A DNA stretch of 64,000 bases from Gemmatimonadota bacterium (GCA_028873815.1 JAPPNN010000068.1:1-64000), one strand, 5' to 3'. Counted from the first letter of the stretch, positions 33,615 through 43,213 are shown. The notes: generated by a model not told the origin, from the sequence alone. Numbers and translations are program-made.

Positions 33615-35560
33615 GTTCCTGGCCACGTGCGCGTTCCCGGCCGCGTACGCGCACGGCCGATTTCCGCGGCGGAGTTCGCGTCGTCGCCTTCGCCGTCATG
33701 GCCCTGCTCGTGCTCGCTTCCTGCGGCGGCGACCAGGTCACCCCGGATGCCGATGTCCCCGCCGCGCTGGTGATCCATTCCGGGGACGGCCAGACGGCCA
33801 ACACGGGAACCGAGGCCGGGGAGCCGGTGCGAGTGAGGGTGACGGGGCAGTCAGGCAGCGGGGTGAGCGGTGTCTCGGTCGCGTTCCAGGTCACGGTCGG
33901 CGGTGGGTCGGTGCCGTCGTCCAGCGCCGTGACGGACGCCAACGGGATCGCGTCGCCGGGCCGGTGGACCATGGGCGCGCCCGGTCCGCAGGAGTTGCGC
34001 GCGAGCGTGCCCGGGCTGGATCCGGTCGTCTTCCACGCCACCGCGCAGGGGATCCCGGCCGAGATCGCCATCGTGGCCGGGGCCGACCAGGAGGCACCCG
34101 TGGCAACCGCGGTCCCGGTGGTGCCCGAGGTGCTCGTCACGGACGCCTCCGGTGTGCCGCTGGCCGGGATCCGTGTGGCCTTCACGACCGCAGCGGGCGC
34201 GACGGTCGCGAACCCCGAGGCGAACACCAACGCTCAGGGGCGCGCCGGCCCCGGGGCCTGGACACTCGGCACCGCGACCGGGGTCTACCGGCTGTTCGCG
34301 AGCGTGGATGGCGACAGCATCAAGGGGAACCCGCTCCGCTTCGAAGCCGTGGCGGTGGCTGGGCCCGCCGCGCGGATCGTGGCCGTGGCAGGTGACGGGC
34401 AGGAGTCGGAGATCAGGCTGCCCGTGACGGTCGCACCCGTGATCAGGGTCGAGGATGCGCACGGCAATCCCGCCGCCGACGTCGCGGTCAGCTTCTCTGC
34501 AAGCGGCGACAGTGAAGTCATACCGACGGAGACGATGACCGACTCGGCCGGGCACGCCGCGGTCGACAAATGGATCCTCGGAACAACGGCCGGAGCGACC
34601 TACAGGCTCACCGCGGGCGTGGCCGGCGGGGGCGGTACGGCCGAGCCCCTGGTGTTCAGTGCGACCGCGACGCCGGCCGTCTACGATATCGAGATCGTGC
34701 ACGTGAGTGCTTCGCTTCTGACCGACTCGCAGCGCCGGGCGTTCGAGAAGGCGGAAGAGTACTGGGAGCGCGCGATCACCGGGAATCTCGCGTGGAGCAC
34801 GGTGCGCAAGCCGGCCCTCGAGCACTGCCTCGCAAGAAACGACATCACCGAGGAGATCCCGGGCGACCGGGTGGTCGACGACCTGCTGATCTACGTGCAG
34901 ATCAAGGAGATCGACGGTCCGGCGGGCGTTTTCGGCGGCGCCGGTCCGTGCCAGATCCGTGTGGGCAGCTCGCTGCCCGTGGTGGGGGTGATGTTCTTCG
35001 ACCTCGGCGACATGGACGGCCTCGAGTCCAACGGTCACCTGGGGGGCACGATCCTCCACGAGATGGCGCACGTGATCGGGTTCGGTACCCTGTGGGACCA
35101 CCTTGGCCTGCTGCAGGATCCGGCCGGACACGGGCGAAGCGCGAATACCCACTTTGTCGGTGACTCTGCGGTCGCGGCCTTTGACCGGATCCGCGGCGAC
35201 AACTACACCAAGAGCGATCTCGTTCCGGTGCAGAATCTGGGCGGCGACGGGGTGTGGAACGGGCACTGGCGCGAGTTCGTCTTCCGCTCCGAGCTGATGA
35301 CCCCCTTCCCCGACCGCGGCCACAATCCGCTGAGCGTGGTCAGCCTCGCGTCGTTCGTGGACGTCGGGTATGAGGGGGTCGACTACAGCATGGCGGACGA
35401 GTTTGTGCTGCCGCCTCCGCTTTACCCCATGGCGGAAGGCGCGCGGGCGGGCGCTGAGGAAGGCGCGATCGATCTCAGCGGCGACATTCTGCGGATGCCG
35501 CTTATGGTCGTGGACCGGGAGGGCAACGTGGTCAGGGTGATTCCGCCGGAGCGGCGCTGA
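33599..35560 (+). CDS. Exported leishmanolysin-like (M8-type) zinc protease with Ig-like repeats
   Basis: A 653-residue protein with a lipobox-like signal (LLVLASC, near residue 42) after an unusually basic leader. Three Ig-like (Big-type) domains cover about residues 45-365, each with a pattern like VSFSASGDSE, then a metzincin domain begins. The zinc site is His487-Glu488-Met-Ala-His491-x-x-Gly494 in ILHEMAHVIGFG, followed by a Met-turn region FRSELMTPF. This is the layout of bacterial leishmanolysin-related proteases, which act on surface or extracellular proteins. The start overlaps the PIN toxin gene by 16 bases; translation from an internal ATG is possible but would shorten the basic leader. 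Confidence 0.82.
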   Translation: MAGDLSSWPRARSRPRTRTADFRGGVRVVAFAVMALLVLASCGGDQVTPDADVPAALVIHSGDGQTANTGTEAGEPVRVRVTGQSGSGVSGVSVAFQVTVGGGSVPSSSAVTDANGIASPGRWTMGAPGPQELRASVPGLDPVVFHATAQGIPAEIAIVAGADQEAPVATAVPVVPEVLVTDASGVPLAGIRVAFTTAAGATVANPEANTNAQGRAGPGAWTLGTATGVYRLFASVDGDSIKGNPLRFEAVAVAGPAARIVAVAGDGQESEIRLPVTVAPVIRVEDAHGNPAADVAVSFSASGDSEVIPTETMTDSAGHAAVDKWILGTTAGATYRLTAGVAGGGGTAEPLVFSATATPAVYDIEIVHVSASLLTDSQRRAFEKAEEYWERAITGNLAWSTVRKPALEHCLARNDITEEIPGDRVVDDLLIYVQIKEIDGPAGVFGGAGPCQIRVGSSLPVVGVMFFDLGDMDGLESNGHLGGTILHEMAHVIGFGTLWDHLGLLQDPAGHGRSANTHFVGDSAVAAFDRIRGDNYTKSDLVPVQNLGGDGVWNGHWREFVFRSELMTPFPDRGHNPLSVVSLASFVDVGYEGVDYSMADEFVLPPPLYPMAEGARAGAEEGAIDLSGDILRMPLMVVDREGNVVRVIPPERR

Positions 35561-35647
35561 CGCGGGAAAGCACGACCTGCCCCTCCCGTTTCCCAGGTCC
35601 CCCAACGTGGATTTCGCCCCGCCAAGACGGGCACCTTTCCCGTTCCG

Positions 35648-36904
35648 TCACGCTCCACCCCGCACGTCCACCAGCGCCGGCCCATCCTCCGGGATGGTCC
35701 CCGCTCTCACCACCGCCACCCCCGCCCGCACCTTCACGGCCTCCCTGATCCGCACGCCTAGCCTTATGACTGCGGTTGCATCGAGCATGCATCCCGGCGC
35801 GGCCTCAATCCGCACGGTCAACACGTCCTGCCCGCTGTCATCCTCCGTCACCACGGCCTGGAAGCGCGCCACCGACCGCTCCGGCGCCAGCACGGCGGCC
35901 AGTTCGCGGGGATGCACGAACATGCCCTTGACCTTCACGCCCTCGCCCACGCGGCCCAGGAACCCCACAAGCCGCGGACTGGTGCGGCCGCATCGGCACG
36001 GTTCCGGGTTCCAGGCGGACAGGTCCCCCGTGCCCAAGCGCACGAGCGGATAGACCACGTTCGGGCTCGTCACCACCACTTGCCCGGCCTCGCCCTCGGC
36101 AGCCGAACGGTCTGCTCCCGGCACGAGCACCTCGATCACCATGCGCCTCGGGACGTGCCATCCGTCCTTCGTTTCGCATTCGTAGCCGAGCATCCCGGCG
36201 TCGGCCGTCCCGTATGCCTGGTAGACATCGACGCCGAATTCGTTCTGGAGCCGGGTGCGCAGGGGCGGTGGCAGGGGCGCCCCCGTGACCACGGCCCGCT
36301 TGAAGCGCAACTCGCGTCCCTGGTCGCGCGCGCGCTCCAGCAACGTCAGCAGGAACTGCGGCGTCCCCGTGTAGCCCGTCGCGCCGGCCGCGCACGCGAT
36401 CTCGATCTGTGCGGCCGTGTTGCCCACGCCGCCGGGGATCACGGTGCACCCCGCCGCGCGCAGACCGCCGTCGAGCATGAGGCCACCGGGCGTCAGGTGG
36501 TACGAGAAGGTGTTGAGGACCACATCGTCCTTGCCGAGTCCGGCTGCGCGCACAGCCGGGGCCATGTCCCAGAAGTCTTCCTTGTCGCCCTGGGGGTCGT
36601 TGATCGGGCCGGGTGAGCGAAAGACCCTGCGCAGCGAGGCCACGGGCACGGCAAGCATCCCTCCGAAGGGCGGGTCGGCGGCTTGCAGGCCCGGGAGGTC
36701 GTCCTTGGGCAGCACGGGGATCTCGGCAAGGTCCGCGACGCCTCGGACGTGCTCCGCCGAGAGCTCCGCGCCCGCCAGTCGCCTCGCGATCTCGGGACTG
36801 CGCGCCGCCCCGTGGCGAACGGCGTCCACCGCGACCTGGTCCTGCGCGTCACGCCATTCGGGCCGCGGCCACCCGGCCCCCGGTTGCGACCTCAGGACAG
36901 CCAC
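35648..36904 (-). CDS. PaaK-type adenylate-forming CoA ligase
   Basis: A 418-residue enzyme of the phenylacetate-CoA ligase family, GTG start. Motifs include VPVASLRRVFRSPGP (in place of the usual SSGTTG loop region), TGYTGTPQFLL, YQAYGTADAGMLGYEC and RLGTGDLSAW, with a C-terminal VKVKGMFVHPRELAAVL. It would activate an aryl or other organic acid with ATP and CoA. It overlaps the LivF gene by 13 bases and is the last gene of the transporter cluster, which points to activation of the imported acid. The nucleotide-binding loop SPGPIND is a variant, so the exact substrate class is uncertain. Confidence 0.82.
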   Translation of the reverse strand: MAVLRSQPGAGWPRPEWRDAQDQVAVDAVRHGAARSPEIARRLAGAELSAEHVRGVADLAEIPVLPKDDLPGLQAADPPFGGMLAVPVASLRRVFRSPGPINDPQGDKEDFWDMAPAVRAAGLGKDDVVLNTFSYHLTPGGLMLDGGLRAAGCTVIPGGVGNTAAQIEIACAAGATGYTGTPQFLLTLLERARDQGRELRFKRAVVTGAPLPPPLRTRLQNEFGVDVYQAYGTADAGMLGYECETKDGWHVPRRMVIEVLVPGADRSAAEGEAGQVVVTSPNVVYPLVRLGTGDLSAWNPEPCRCGRTSPRLVGFLGRVGEGVKVKGMFVHPRELAAVLAPERSVARFQAVVTEDDSGQDVLTVRIEAAPGCMLDATAVIRLGVRIREAVKVRAGVAVVRAGTIPEDGPALVDVRGGA

Positions 36905-37743
36905 CGCTTCCTGCGCCGATAGTGTTTGACGTCCCGGTACGACCGCCGCCCGGCGTCGCCCAACCCGAGGTAGAACTCCTTCACGTCCTCGTTCGTGCGC
37001 AACTCGTCGGCCGTGCCCTCCATGACCACGCGACCGCCCTCCATCACGTATCCGTAGTCCGCGACGGACAGAGCCAGCCGCGCGTTCTGCTCGACCAGCA
37101 GGATCGTGGTCCCCTCGTCGCGGTTGATCCGCTGGATGATCTCGAAGATACTCTCCACCAGGATCGGCGCGAGGCCGAGCGACGGCTCGTCCAGGAGCAT
37201 CATGCGCGGGCGGGCCATCAGGGCGCGGCCCAGCGCCAGCATCTGCTGCTCACCGCCGGAGAGGTGGCCAGCGGTGAGGCGACGGCGTTCGGCGAGCGCC
37301 GGGAAGTAGTGGAAGACCTTTTCCACGTCGGCTTCGGCACCCCGCCGGTCGTGGCGTGTGTACGCCCCCGCGGCCAGGTTTTCGCGCACGGTAAGATGCT
37401 CGAATACCCGGCGGCCCTCCAGGACCTGGAAGATGCCCTTCTCCACGATACGGTGTGCGTCGACACCCTGGATCTCCTGGCCGTCGAAGACGATCGTGCC
37501 GTCGGTGACCTCGCCGTCCTCGACGTAAAGGAGCCCCGAGATCGCCTTCAGGGTCGTTGTCTTTCCCGCCCCGTTCGACCCGAGCAGCGCCGCGATTCCG
37601 CCCTCGCCGACCTCGAGCGAGAGTCCACGCAGCACGAGGATCACGTCGTCGTACAGGACCTCGATGTTGTTGAGGCGCAACAGGGCGGCGGCGCTCTCGC
37701 CGGGTCCGCCATTGCCGGGCGTGGTCGCGGTCACCCGGGTCAC
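36892..37743 (-). CDS. livF: ABC transporter ATP-binding protein, LivF type
   Basis: A 283-residue ATPase of the hydrophobic amino acid/organic acid uptake (HAAT) family. Walker A is GSNGAGKTT (about 44-52), the signature is LSGGEQQMLALGRAL, Walker B is MMLLDEPS, and the C terminus carries LLVEQNARLAL, all typical of LivF. Start is GTG, overlapping the substrate-binding protein gene by 4 bases (GTGA). Together with LivG, LivH and LivM it would drive import. The unusual basic C-terminal tail (RRSYRDVKHYRRRKR) overlaps the next gene. Confidence 0.9.
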   Translation of the reverse strand: MTRVTATTPGNGGPGESAAALLRLNNIEVLYDDVILVLRGLSLEVGEGGIAALLGSNGAGKTTTLKAISGLLYVEDGEVTDGTIVFDGQEIQGVDAHRIVEKGIFQVLEGRRVFEHLTVRENLAAGAYTRHDRRGAEADVEKVFHYFPALAERRRLTAGHLSGGEQQMLALGRALMARPRMMLLDEPSLGLAPILVESIFEIIQRINRDEGTTILLVEQNARLALSVADYGYVMEGGRVVMEGTADELRTNEDVKEFYLGLGDAGRRSYRDVKHYRRRKRWLS

Positions 37744-38945
37744 GGCACCGTCGGTGCCTGGATGAACTGGGTGAAGGGCACCCATTCGCCGCTTTCTACC
37801 CGGAATAGCCTGAGCCCCTTCGCTCCGAGATGGTCGTCCGGAGTGAAGCTGATCGGAACCGTGACGCCACCCATGTCCAGATCGGTAAAGGTCTCGAGTG
37901 CAGCCTTGATGTTCGCCCCCCTCAGCTCCTGTCCCGACGCCAGCACCTGCCTCATCGCCTCGGCGAAGACGGCGAACGTCCACCACGCCTGGGTGTACGC
38001 GTTCGTTTTCCCTTCGATCGTCTCGCCCTTGCCCGTCAGGTAGTCGCGGATCACGCGTGTTCCAGGCACGTCAACGTTCAGTGGCGCGTAGGGGATCGTC
38101 CCGATCACCCCCTCGGCCACCTCGCCCGCCAAATCCACCAACTGCCTGTTGGCGCACCAGTTCAGGCAGATGAAGGTCAGGTCCAGCCCCAGGCTGCTTG
38201 CGTTCTGGAGCGCCACCGCGGCCGGCCCGGAGGTGTTCTGGAAAACAACATACTGGGCGCCGGTCTGACGGATCCGGGAGAGCTCGGCCGTATAGTCGAC
38301 CGCCGCACGCGGCATTTCGTACAGCGTCAGGTCGACGCCGACTGCTTCGGCGTATTCCACACCACCATGCCGCGAGGGAGAAAGCCCGAAGGGACTCGCG
38401 TTGTGCATGAGCGCCACGACGGGTGTTTCCTCTCCGTGATTGGCTGCAATCCAGTCCAGTGCTATCCGGAATTGGTCGGTGTAGGTAGGCGCGACCAGGA
38501 AGTTGTACGGGGCGTCCGCCGGGTCGCCCAGGACGTGCGAAAGGGAAGCCGAGCTGAACGGAATCTCATCTTCGATGACGCGGAGCCGCAGTGCCTCGGT
38601 GTCGCCGGTCCCCCAACCCATGAAGACCACCACACCCTCGCTCACGAACTGACTGTAGAGCTGCTCGGCGCGATCGATCTGGTACGCGTAGTCCTGGTAG
38701 ATCAGGTCGATTGGCCGTCCTTCGATCCCGCCCTGGATGTTCAGCCAGTCGGCGTACCCTCGCATGCCGTCCGCATAGTCGGTCCCGACGTCCGCCGTGG
38801 GGCCCGTGAGGTCGAAGATGGCGCCCACCTTGATGGCATTGTCGGCCGGTCCGCGTTCTCCGTCATCGCCGCCGCACGCCGCGGCGACAACAAGGGAGAC
38901 AGCGGCAAGGAAGTGGCCCGATCGCGACAGTTGGTACCTGCTCAT
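37740..38945 (-). CDS. Branched-chain amino acid/organic acid ABC transporter substrate-binding lipoprotein
   Basis: A 401-residue periplasmic-binding protein of the LivJ/LivK type. A lipobox (VVAAAC, about Cys24) anchors it; KVGAIFDLTGPTADVG is the family's ligand-binding start, with FMGWGTGDTEAL and PVVALMHNASPFG in the two lobes. It captures the ligand for the LivH/LivM channel. The ligand is not readable; the adjoining acyl-CoA ligases suggest an organic or aromatic acid rather than an amino acid. The ATG beginning MSRYQLSRSG is chosen so the signal peptide starts directly. It overlaps the LivF gene by 4 bases and follows the FtsX gene after 54 bases. Confidence 0.88.
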   Translation of the reverse strand: MSRYQLSRSGHFLAAVSLVVAAACGGDDGERGPADNAIKVGAIFDLTGPTADVGTDYADGMRGYADWLNIQGGIEGRPIDLIYQDYAYQIDRAEQLYSQFVSEGVVVFMGWGTGDTEALRLRVIEDEIPFSSASLSHVLGDPADAPYNFLVAPTYTDQFRIALDWIAANHGEETPVVALMHNASPFGLSPSRHGGVEYAEAVGVDLTLYEMPRAAVDYTAELSRIRQTGAQYVVFQNTSGPAAVALQNASSLGLDLTFICLNWCANRQLVDLAGEVAEGVIGTIPYAPLNVDVPGTRVIRDYLTGKGETIEGKTNAYTQAWWTFAVFAEAMRQVLASGQELRGANIKAALETFTDLDMGGVTVPISFTPDDHLGAKGLRLFRVESGEWVPFTQFIQAPTVP

Positions 38946-38999
38946 GGTGTCGCTCCTGTTCAATTCTCGCCCCTCCTGCCCGCGCGCGGGCACCACCCC

Positions 39000-40265
39000 C
39001 TACACCCGCACCGCCAGCCCGTCGTGGAGAGCCGTACGGTAGGCCTTGAGCGCGGGCACAAAACCCATCAGGAACCCGGCCGTCACCACCGCCCCCAGGA
39101 AGAGCAACTCGACCGAGCCGGGCGGCCGGATCGGGATGAAGAGGCCCACCTGTGCTTCGACTATAGGCTGTCCCACCGAAAGCAGCACGTACACCAGCGC
39201 CAATCCTCCGATAGCCCCGGCTGCGGCCAGGCACGCCGACTCCATCACCAACAGCGCAACGATCCTTTTCGGGCCCGCCCCGACGGCGCGCAGGATCGCC
39301 ATCTCGCGGCGGCGCTCGTTGAGGGACGTGTAGAGTGAGACCAGCATGCCGAGCAGACCCACCAGTACGACGAAGATCGTCACCAGCCGAAGCCCGGTCT
39401 CGGCGTAGCCGATCCCCTGCCACATCTCATTGAGGGCCAGGCCGGGGATCACCGCCATCATCGGCTCACCCTCGTGGTCGTTGATCTCGCGCTGCAGCCG
39501 GAGTACGTCCCTGCGGTTGATCGCACCCACGAAGAACGACGTCACCTGGGTGATCTCGATCTCTTCCATCGCCAGCACTTCCTCGTGGGTGTGCTCCTCG
39601 CCGGGCATGGGCGGCGCGCCGTCCTCCCATCCGAAGTGAATGGCCTCAATGCCCTCGAGAGTGACGTACACCGCGCGGTCCACCGGCGTGAACGTTTTTT
39701 TGAGGATGCCCACCACCGCGAAGGGGAGGTGGTCATGATTGAGGAAACCCACTTCGCCGATCCCGTGCGTGACTTCGACCTCGTCGCCGAGCCGGTAGCC
39801 CAGTTCAGTGGCCACATCCGCACCGAGCGTGACGTCGAACACCTCGGCGCCGGCACGGCCCTCGGCCAGCGCGATCTCCTGTCCCCCGCGATACCGGTAG
39901 TGGCGATAGAAGTCCTCGTTCGTGCCGATGACCCGGAATCCTCTGTGGCTGTCTCCGAGTCCGTAGGGGATGGTCCACTCGACCGCCGGGTGTTCGGCCC
40001 ATTCGCGGTACGTGTCCCAGGACAGATTGTTGGTCGGCGATCCCATGCCGAAAACCGAGTACAGCAGCAGCTGGATGGTGCCGCCCTTGGCGCCCACGAT
40101 CAGGTCCGTCTGGCTGATGGTGTTGGAAAAGCTCTCGCGCATTCCCACGCGCACATTCTCGACGCCGATCAGCAGCGCGACGCTCAGCGCGATGGAACCG
40201 ACCGTAAGCGACGTGCTGAAGGCGCGGTTGCGCAGCGACTTGAGGGCGAGGTCGAGGCTGAGCAT
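39000..40265 (-). CDS. FtsX-like ABC transporter permease, possible ZrgC-type zinc uptake subunit
   Basis: A 421-residue permease with the MacB/FtsX layout: one N-terminal helix (about 15-36), a large periplasmic domain (40-300), then three helices (about 305-325, 350-375, 390-410) with SLNERRREMAILRAVGA as the coupling loop. The periplasmic domain contains a His/Glu/Asp-rich loop, MPGEEHTHEEVLAMEE (about 205-220), that could bind metal. Its ATG overlaps the ATPase stop by one base. With the ATPase and DUF3299 protein it resembles the Zrg zinc-uptake system of Vibrio; a LolCDE- or MacB-like role is the alternative. Confidence 0.8.
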   Translation of the reverse strand: MLSLDLALKSLRNRAFSTSLTVGSIALSVALLIGVENVRVGMRESFSNTISQTDLIVGAKGGTIQLLLYSVFGMGSPTNNLSWDTYREWAEHPAVEWTIPYGLGDSHRGFRVIGTNEDFYRHYRYRGGQEIALAEGRAGAEVFDVTLGADVATELGYRLGDEVEVTHGIGEVGFLNHDHLPFAVVGILKKTFTPVDRAVYVTLEGIEAIHFGWEDGAPPMPGEEHTHEEVLAMEEIEITQVTSFFVGAINRRDVLRLQREINDHEGEPMMAVIPGLALNEMWQGIGYAETGLRLVTIFVVLVGLLGMLVSLYTSLNERRREMAILRAVGAGPKRIVALLVMESACLAAAGAIGGLALVYVLLSVGQPIVEAQVGLFIPIRPPGSVELLFLGAVVTAGFLMGFVPALKAYRTALHDGLAVRV

Positions 40266-40948
40266 CAGAGCGCGGCCCTGTTGATGTCGGGGAGCGAGAT
40301 CTTTCGGGAGAACATCCCCTCCAGTGTCCGGTCATGGCTGACGAAGACAAGCGTGGCACCGGCACGCTCGCATTCGGCAAACAGCAGTTCCAGGAAGGCC
40401 TCCCGGCGGTCGAAGTCCAGGGACGAAGTCGGTTCGTCGGCCACGATCAACTCCGGCGCCCCGATCAGCGCCCGGCAGGCCGCCACTCGCTGTTGCTGAC
40501 CCACCGAGAGCTCCGTCACCGGCGTCTTCAGCAGATCGCCGATGTGAAGGTGGTCGGCGAGCAGCGCGGCGGTCTTCTTCACGCCCGCTCCGTCCAGCCG
40601 GGCCCGCCGCGCGGCGTTCATTCGCGCCGGCAGCGCAATGTTGTCCAGAACCGAGAGGTAGGGGATGAGGTTGAACATCTGGAAGACATATCCGATGTGC
40701 TCCGCGCGGAAGGCGTCCCGCTCCGCGCCCGACAGCGAGGCGAGGTCGCGGCCGAGAACCCTGACTTCGCCCTCATGGGGCTCCAGCACACCCGCCAACA
40801 CGCCGAGCAGCGTCGTCTTGCCGCTTCCGCTCGGACCGAACAGAAACGCGCGCGTCCCCCGCTCAAGGGTCAGTTCGGGAATGTCGAGCACCCAGGGACC
40901 GCCACCGTATCGGAATCGGAGACGGCGGATGTCGATCGCGAGGCTCAT
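40265..40948 (-). CDS. ABC transporter ATP-binding protein, MacB/LolD class
   Basis: A 227-residue ATPase with Walker A GPSGSGKTT (about 38-46), signature LSVGQQQRVAACRAL and Walker B LIVADEPTSSLD. The VGQQ form of the signature is common in ATPases linked to DUF3299 and FtsX genes. It powers the FtsX-like permease, with which it is translationally coupled. The ATG beginning MSLAIDIRRL is chosen over an upstream ATG because the family starts there. It lies 55 bases downstream of the DUF3299 gene. Confidence 0.87.
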   Translation of the reverse strand: MSLAIDIRRLRFRYGGGPWVLDIPELTLERGTRAFLFGPSGSGKTTLLGVLAGVLEPHEGEVRVLGRDLASLSGAERDAFRAEHIGYVFQMFNLIPYLSVLDNIALPARMNAARRARLDGAGVKKTAALLADHLHIGDLLKTPVTELSVGQQQRVAACRALIGAPELIVADEPTSSLDFDRREAFLELLFAECERAGATLVFVSHDRTLEGMFSRKISLPDINRAAL

Positions 40949-41003
40949 TTGCGGCAGCCCGAAAACAACGCCCACAGGGTCGTCGAGCGGCGACTCATCC
41001 GCG

Positions 41004-41492
41004 CTAGGACTCGTACGGATAGACCCGTTGGCCGGAGATGGTGAACCCAACGTGGCCGTATACGCTCTCCGTCATCTCGATACTGAGCACACCCTCGACC
41101 CATACCGGGTTCCAGCCGTCCATCTTCGCGCGCTTCCCGTCGTCCATCTCGATGTACACGAGCTGGTTGGGCGGGGGAGGCGGCGTGTGGATGCAGGCGC
41201 CGACGTAGGGTACGAGGAGGAATTCCGTCGCCGAGGACGCAAAGTCCTCGAGCGGCACCGTGAAGCCGGGAATCTTGACAAGCTTGCCGTCGAGGGCAGC
41301 CAACTCCTCGGTCTTCTCCCCGGTGCGGTAGTTGAGCTTGGCGAGTAGCCGCCAACCCACCTCGGTGGGATCGTCCGGCGACACGGCCGGGGACCCCGTG
41401 ACCGCCTCGGGCTGCCCGCCCGCACCGAAGAGGGTCGCTGCCAGCAACACGCTGGCCGCCGCTGAGAAGAGTCTGCGGCTGGCTGCTTTCAT
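41004..41492 (-). CDS. DUF3299 exported protein (ZrgE-like)
   Basis: A 162-residue exported protein with a signal peptide (about 1-25). The DUF3299 domain shows KIPGFTVPLEDF, EFLLVPYVGACIHTPPPPPNQ (with the conserved Cys-His-Thr-Pro), and GVLSIEMTESVYGHVGFTI. The domain's role is not known, but it accompanies FtsX-type ABC systems and occurs in the ZrgABCDE zinc uptake operon. An ATG at 41510 is possible, but the one used has a perfect GGAGG seven bases upstream. It sits between the M20 amidohydrolase gene and the ATPase gene; a ZrgA-like (DUF2796) binding protein is not found nearby. Confidence 0.8.
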   Translation of the reverse strand: MKAASRRLFSAAASVLLAATLFGAGGQPEAVTGSPAVSPDDPTEVGWRLLAKLNYRTGEKTEELAALDGKLVKIPGFTVPLEDFASSATEFLLVPYVGACIHTPPPPPNQLVYIEMDDGKRAKMDGWNPVWVEGVLSIEMTESVYGHVGFTISGQRVYPYES

Positions 41493-41518
41493 CAGAAAAC
41501 CTCCGATCATCCGAATCC

Positions 41519-43129
41519 TTAGTGCGATCCCTGGTCATCGTCGGACACGGGCCGCGACAGTGTAGGATACTTGATGCCCAACTGGTCCAGGTACGTCTCG
41601 AAGCGGGTCTCGTCGTAGTAGAACTGCTCCAGAAGGGGACGATAGGTGTCCATGATCTCCCGGTTCAGATCGATGGGCGGCGGATCGTCCGGTCCCAGGA
41701 AGGGAATGTACTCAACGCCCGCGCTCTGATCTTCCCGGAAGTAGGTCCACGCCTGATCTACCAGCTCCGGCTGCGCGAAGAGTTGAAGCGCGGTGCGAGC
41801 CATCACGCGCGCACCCGCCACCGCCCCCTTGTGCGCGATGGGAGTGGCCATCGCCATGGCGCTCGACCAGTGGTGCCCCGGGAGGCCCGGCACATTCGAC
41901 GGGAAGCGCAGGGTCACGGTGGGCACGTTCCAGGAAATGTCCCCGATGTCGTCGGAGCCGCCGCTCCGGCGCGGACCCGGCGTGCCGAGTTGCGAGAGCG
42001 CGGTGGGCATCCCCGACGGTACGCTACCGACCGATTCCTGTACCGCGCTCGCAAAGTCGTGGTCGTCCTCGGTCCACTCCGGGAGCCCCACATCCTGGAT
42101 GTGCTCGTACATGGTCTCGGCCACGACCTTGTTGAAGTGCCGCGGCCAGGCGGTGCCGATGATCCGGTACGACATCTCGGTGTCCGTCATCATGGCCGCG
42201 CCCTCAGCGATCCGGATGGCGGTATCGAAGTTGCGCTTGATGTCCTCGTAATCCATCTCGCGGATGAAGTACCATACGGAAGCGCTCGGCGGCACCACGT
42301 TCGGCTGATCACCCCCGTCGCTGATCACGTAGTGCGAGCGCTGGTCGGGCCGCAGATGCTCGCGCCGGAAGTTCCACGCGACGTTCATCAGCTCGACCGC
42401 GTCCAGGGCGCTTCGGCCCCGCCAGGGAGCGCCCGCTCCGTGCGCCGCCTCGCCTGCGAAGGTGAACTCGACCGAGACGAGCCCCGTTCCGCCACCCTGC
42501 CCCCAGCTCACCGACAGGTTGCTGCTGACATGAGTGAACAGGGTGATGTCGATGTCCTCCAGATACCCGTCGCGCACGTACCAGGCCTTCGACGCCAACT
42601 GCTCTTCGGCAACACCGGGCCAGAGCACCAGCGTGCCCTGGATGCCCTCGGCCTCCATGACTTCCTTCAGCGCGAGCGCCGCCACCACATTCACAGCCTG
42701 TCCGGAGTTGTGGCCCTCGCCGTGGCCGGGCGCGCCCGGAATCAGGGGATCGTGATAGGCCACGCCGGGCTTCTGATTGGCTTTCGGGATACCGTCGATG
42801 TCCGATCCGAAGGAGATGACCGGCCTGCCGCTGCCCCAGCGCGCAAACCAGGCCGTCGGGATGCCCGCTGGCTCGCGCTCGATGCTGAACCCGTTCTCCT
42901 CAAGAATGCCCGTGATGTACGCCGAGGTCTCGAGCTCCTGCTGCCCGAGTTCAGAAAAGGAGAAGATCTTGTCAACCATCACCTGGGCCAGCTTGGCACG
43001 CTCGAGCACACCCTCTTCCACACGGTTCACGAGAGGCTCCAGGTCCTCGTTGGAGAGGCTCTGCGCGGCCGCAAGAGGCGGAGTGATGAGTAGAGCGACC
43101 AGCGTCGCCGTGATCGTTCGGTTAGCCAT
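41519..43129 (-). CDS. M20 family (AbgB-like) amidohydrolase, exported
   Basis: A 536-residue exported protein with signal peptide (about 1-23). It follows the M20D pattern: HGEGHNSGQA (metal site), VLWPGVAEEQ, FTFAGEAAHGAGAPW, GGDQPNVVPP and a final SSAMAMATPIAHKG. This is the p-aminobenzoyl-glutamate hydrolase/amidohydrolase branch, which cleaves N-acyl amino acids or folate fragments. Length is larger than AbgB, mostly by a C-terminal extension (about 450-536) with no known domain. It is unrelated to the flanking transporter genes and may have been inserted with the DUF3299 module. Confidence 0.82.
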   Translation of the reverse strand: MANRTITATLVALLITPPLAAAQSLSNEDLEPLVNRVEEGVLERAKLAQVMVDKIFSFSELGQQELETSAYITGILEENGFSIEREPAGIPTAWFARWGSGRPVISFGSDIDGIPKANQKPGVAYHDPLIPGAPGHGEGHNSGQAVNVVAALALKEVMEAEGIQGTLVLWPGVAEEQLASKAWYVRDGYLEDIDITLFTHVSSNLSVSWGQGGGTGLVSVEFTFAGEAAHGAGAPWRGRSALDAVELMNVAWNFRREHLRPDQRSHYVISDGGDQPNVVPPSASVWYFIREMDYEDIKRNFDTAIRIAEGAAMMTDTEMSYRIIGTAWPRHFNKVVAETMYEHIQDVGLPEWTEDDHDFASAVQESVGSVPSGMPTALSQLGTPGPRRSGGSDDIGDISWNVPTVTLRFPSNVPGLPGHHWSSAMAMATPIAHKGAVAGARVMARTALQLFAQPELVDQAWTYFREDQSAGVEYIPFLGPDDPPPIDLNREIMDTYRPLLEQFYYDETRFETYLDQLGIKYPTLSRPVSDDDQGSH

Positions 43130-43213
43130 TGACGCACCTGGATCGGGGAAAGGAGAAAACAGGGACGCCTGAAGATAGGGTCTGGCCGCCTGAATCCGAA
43201 AGCTGAAGTGCCC

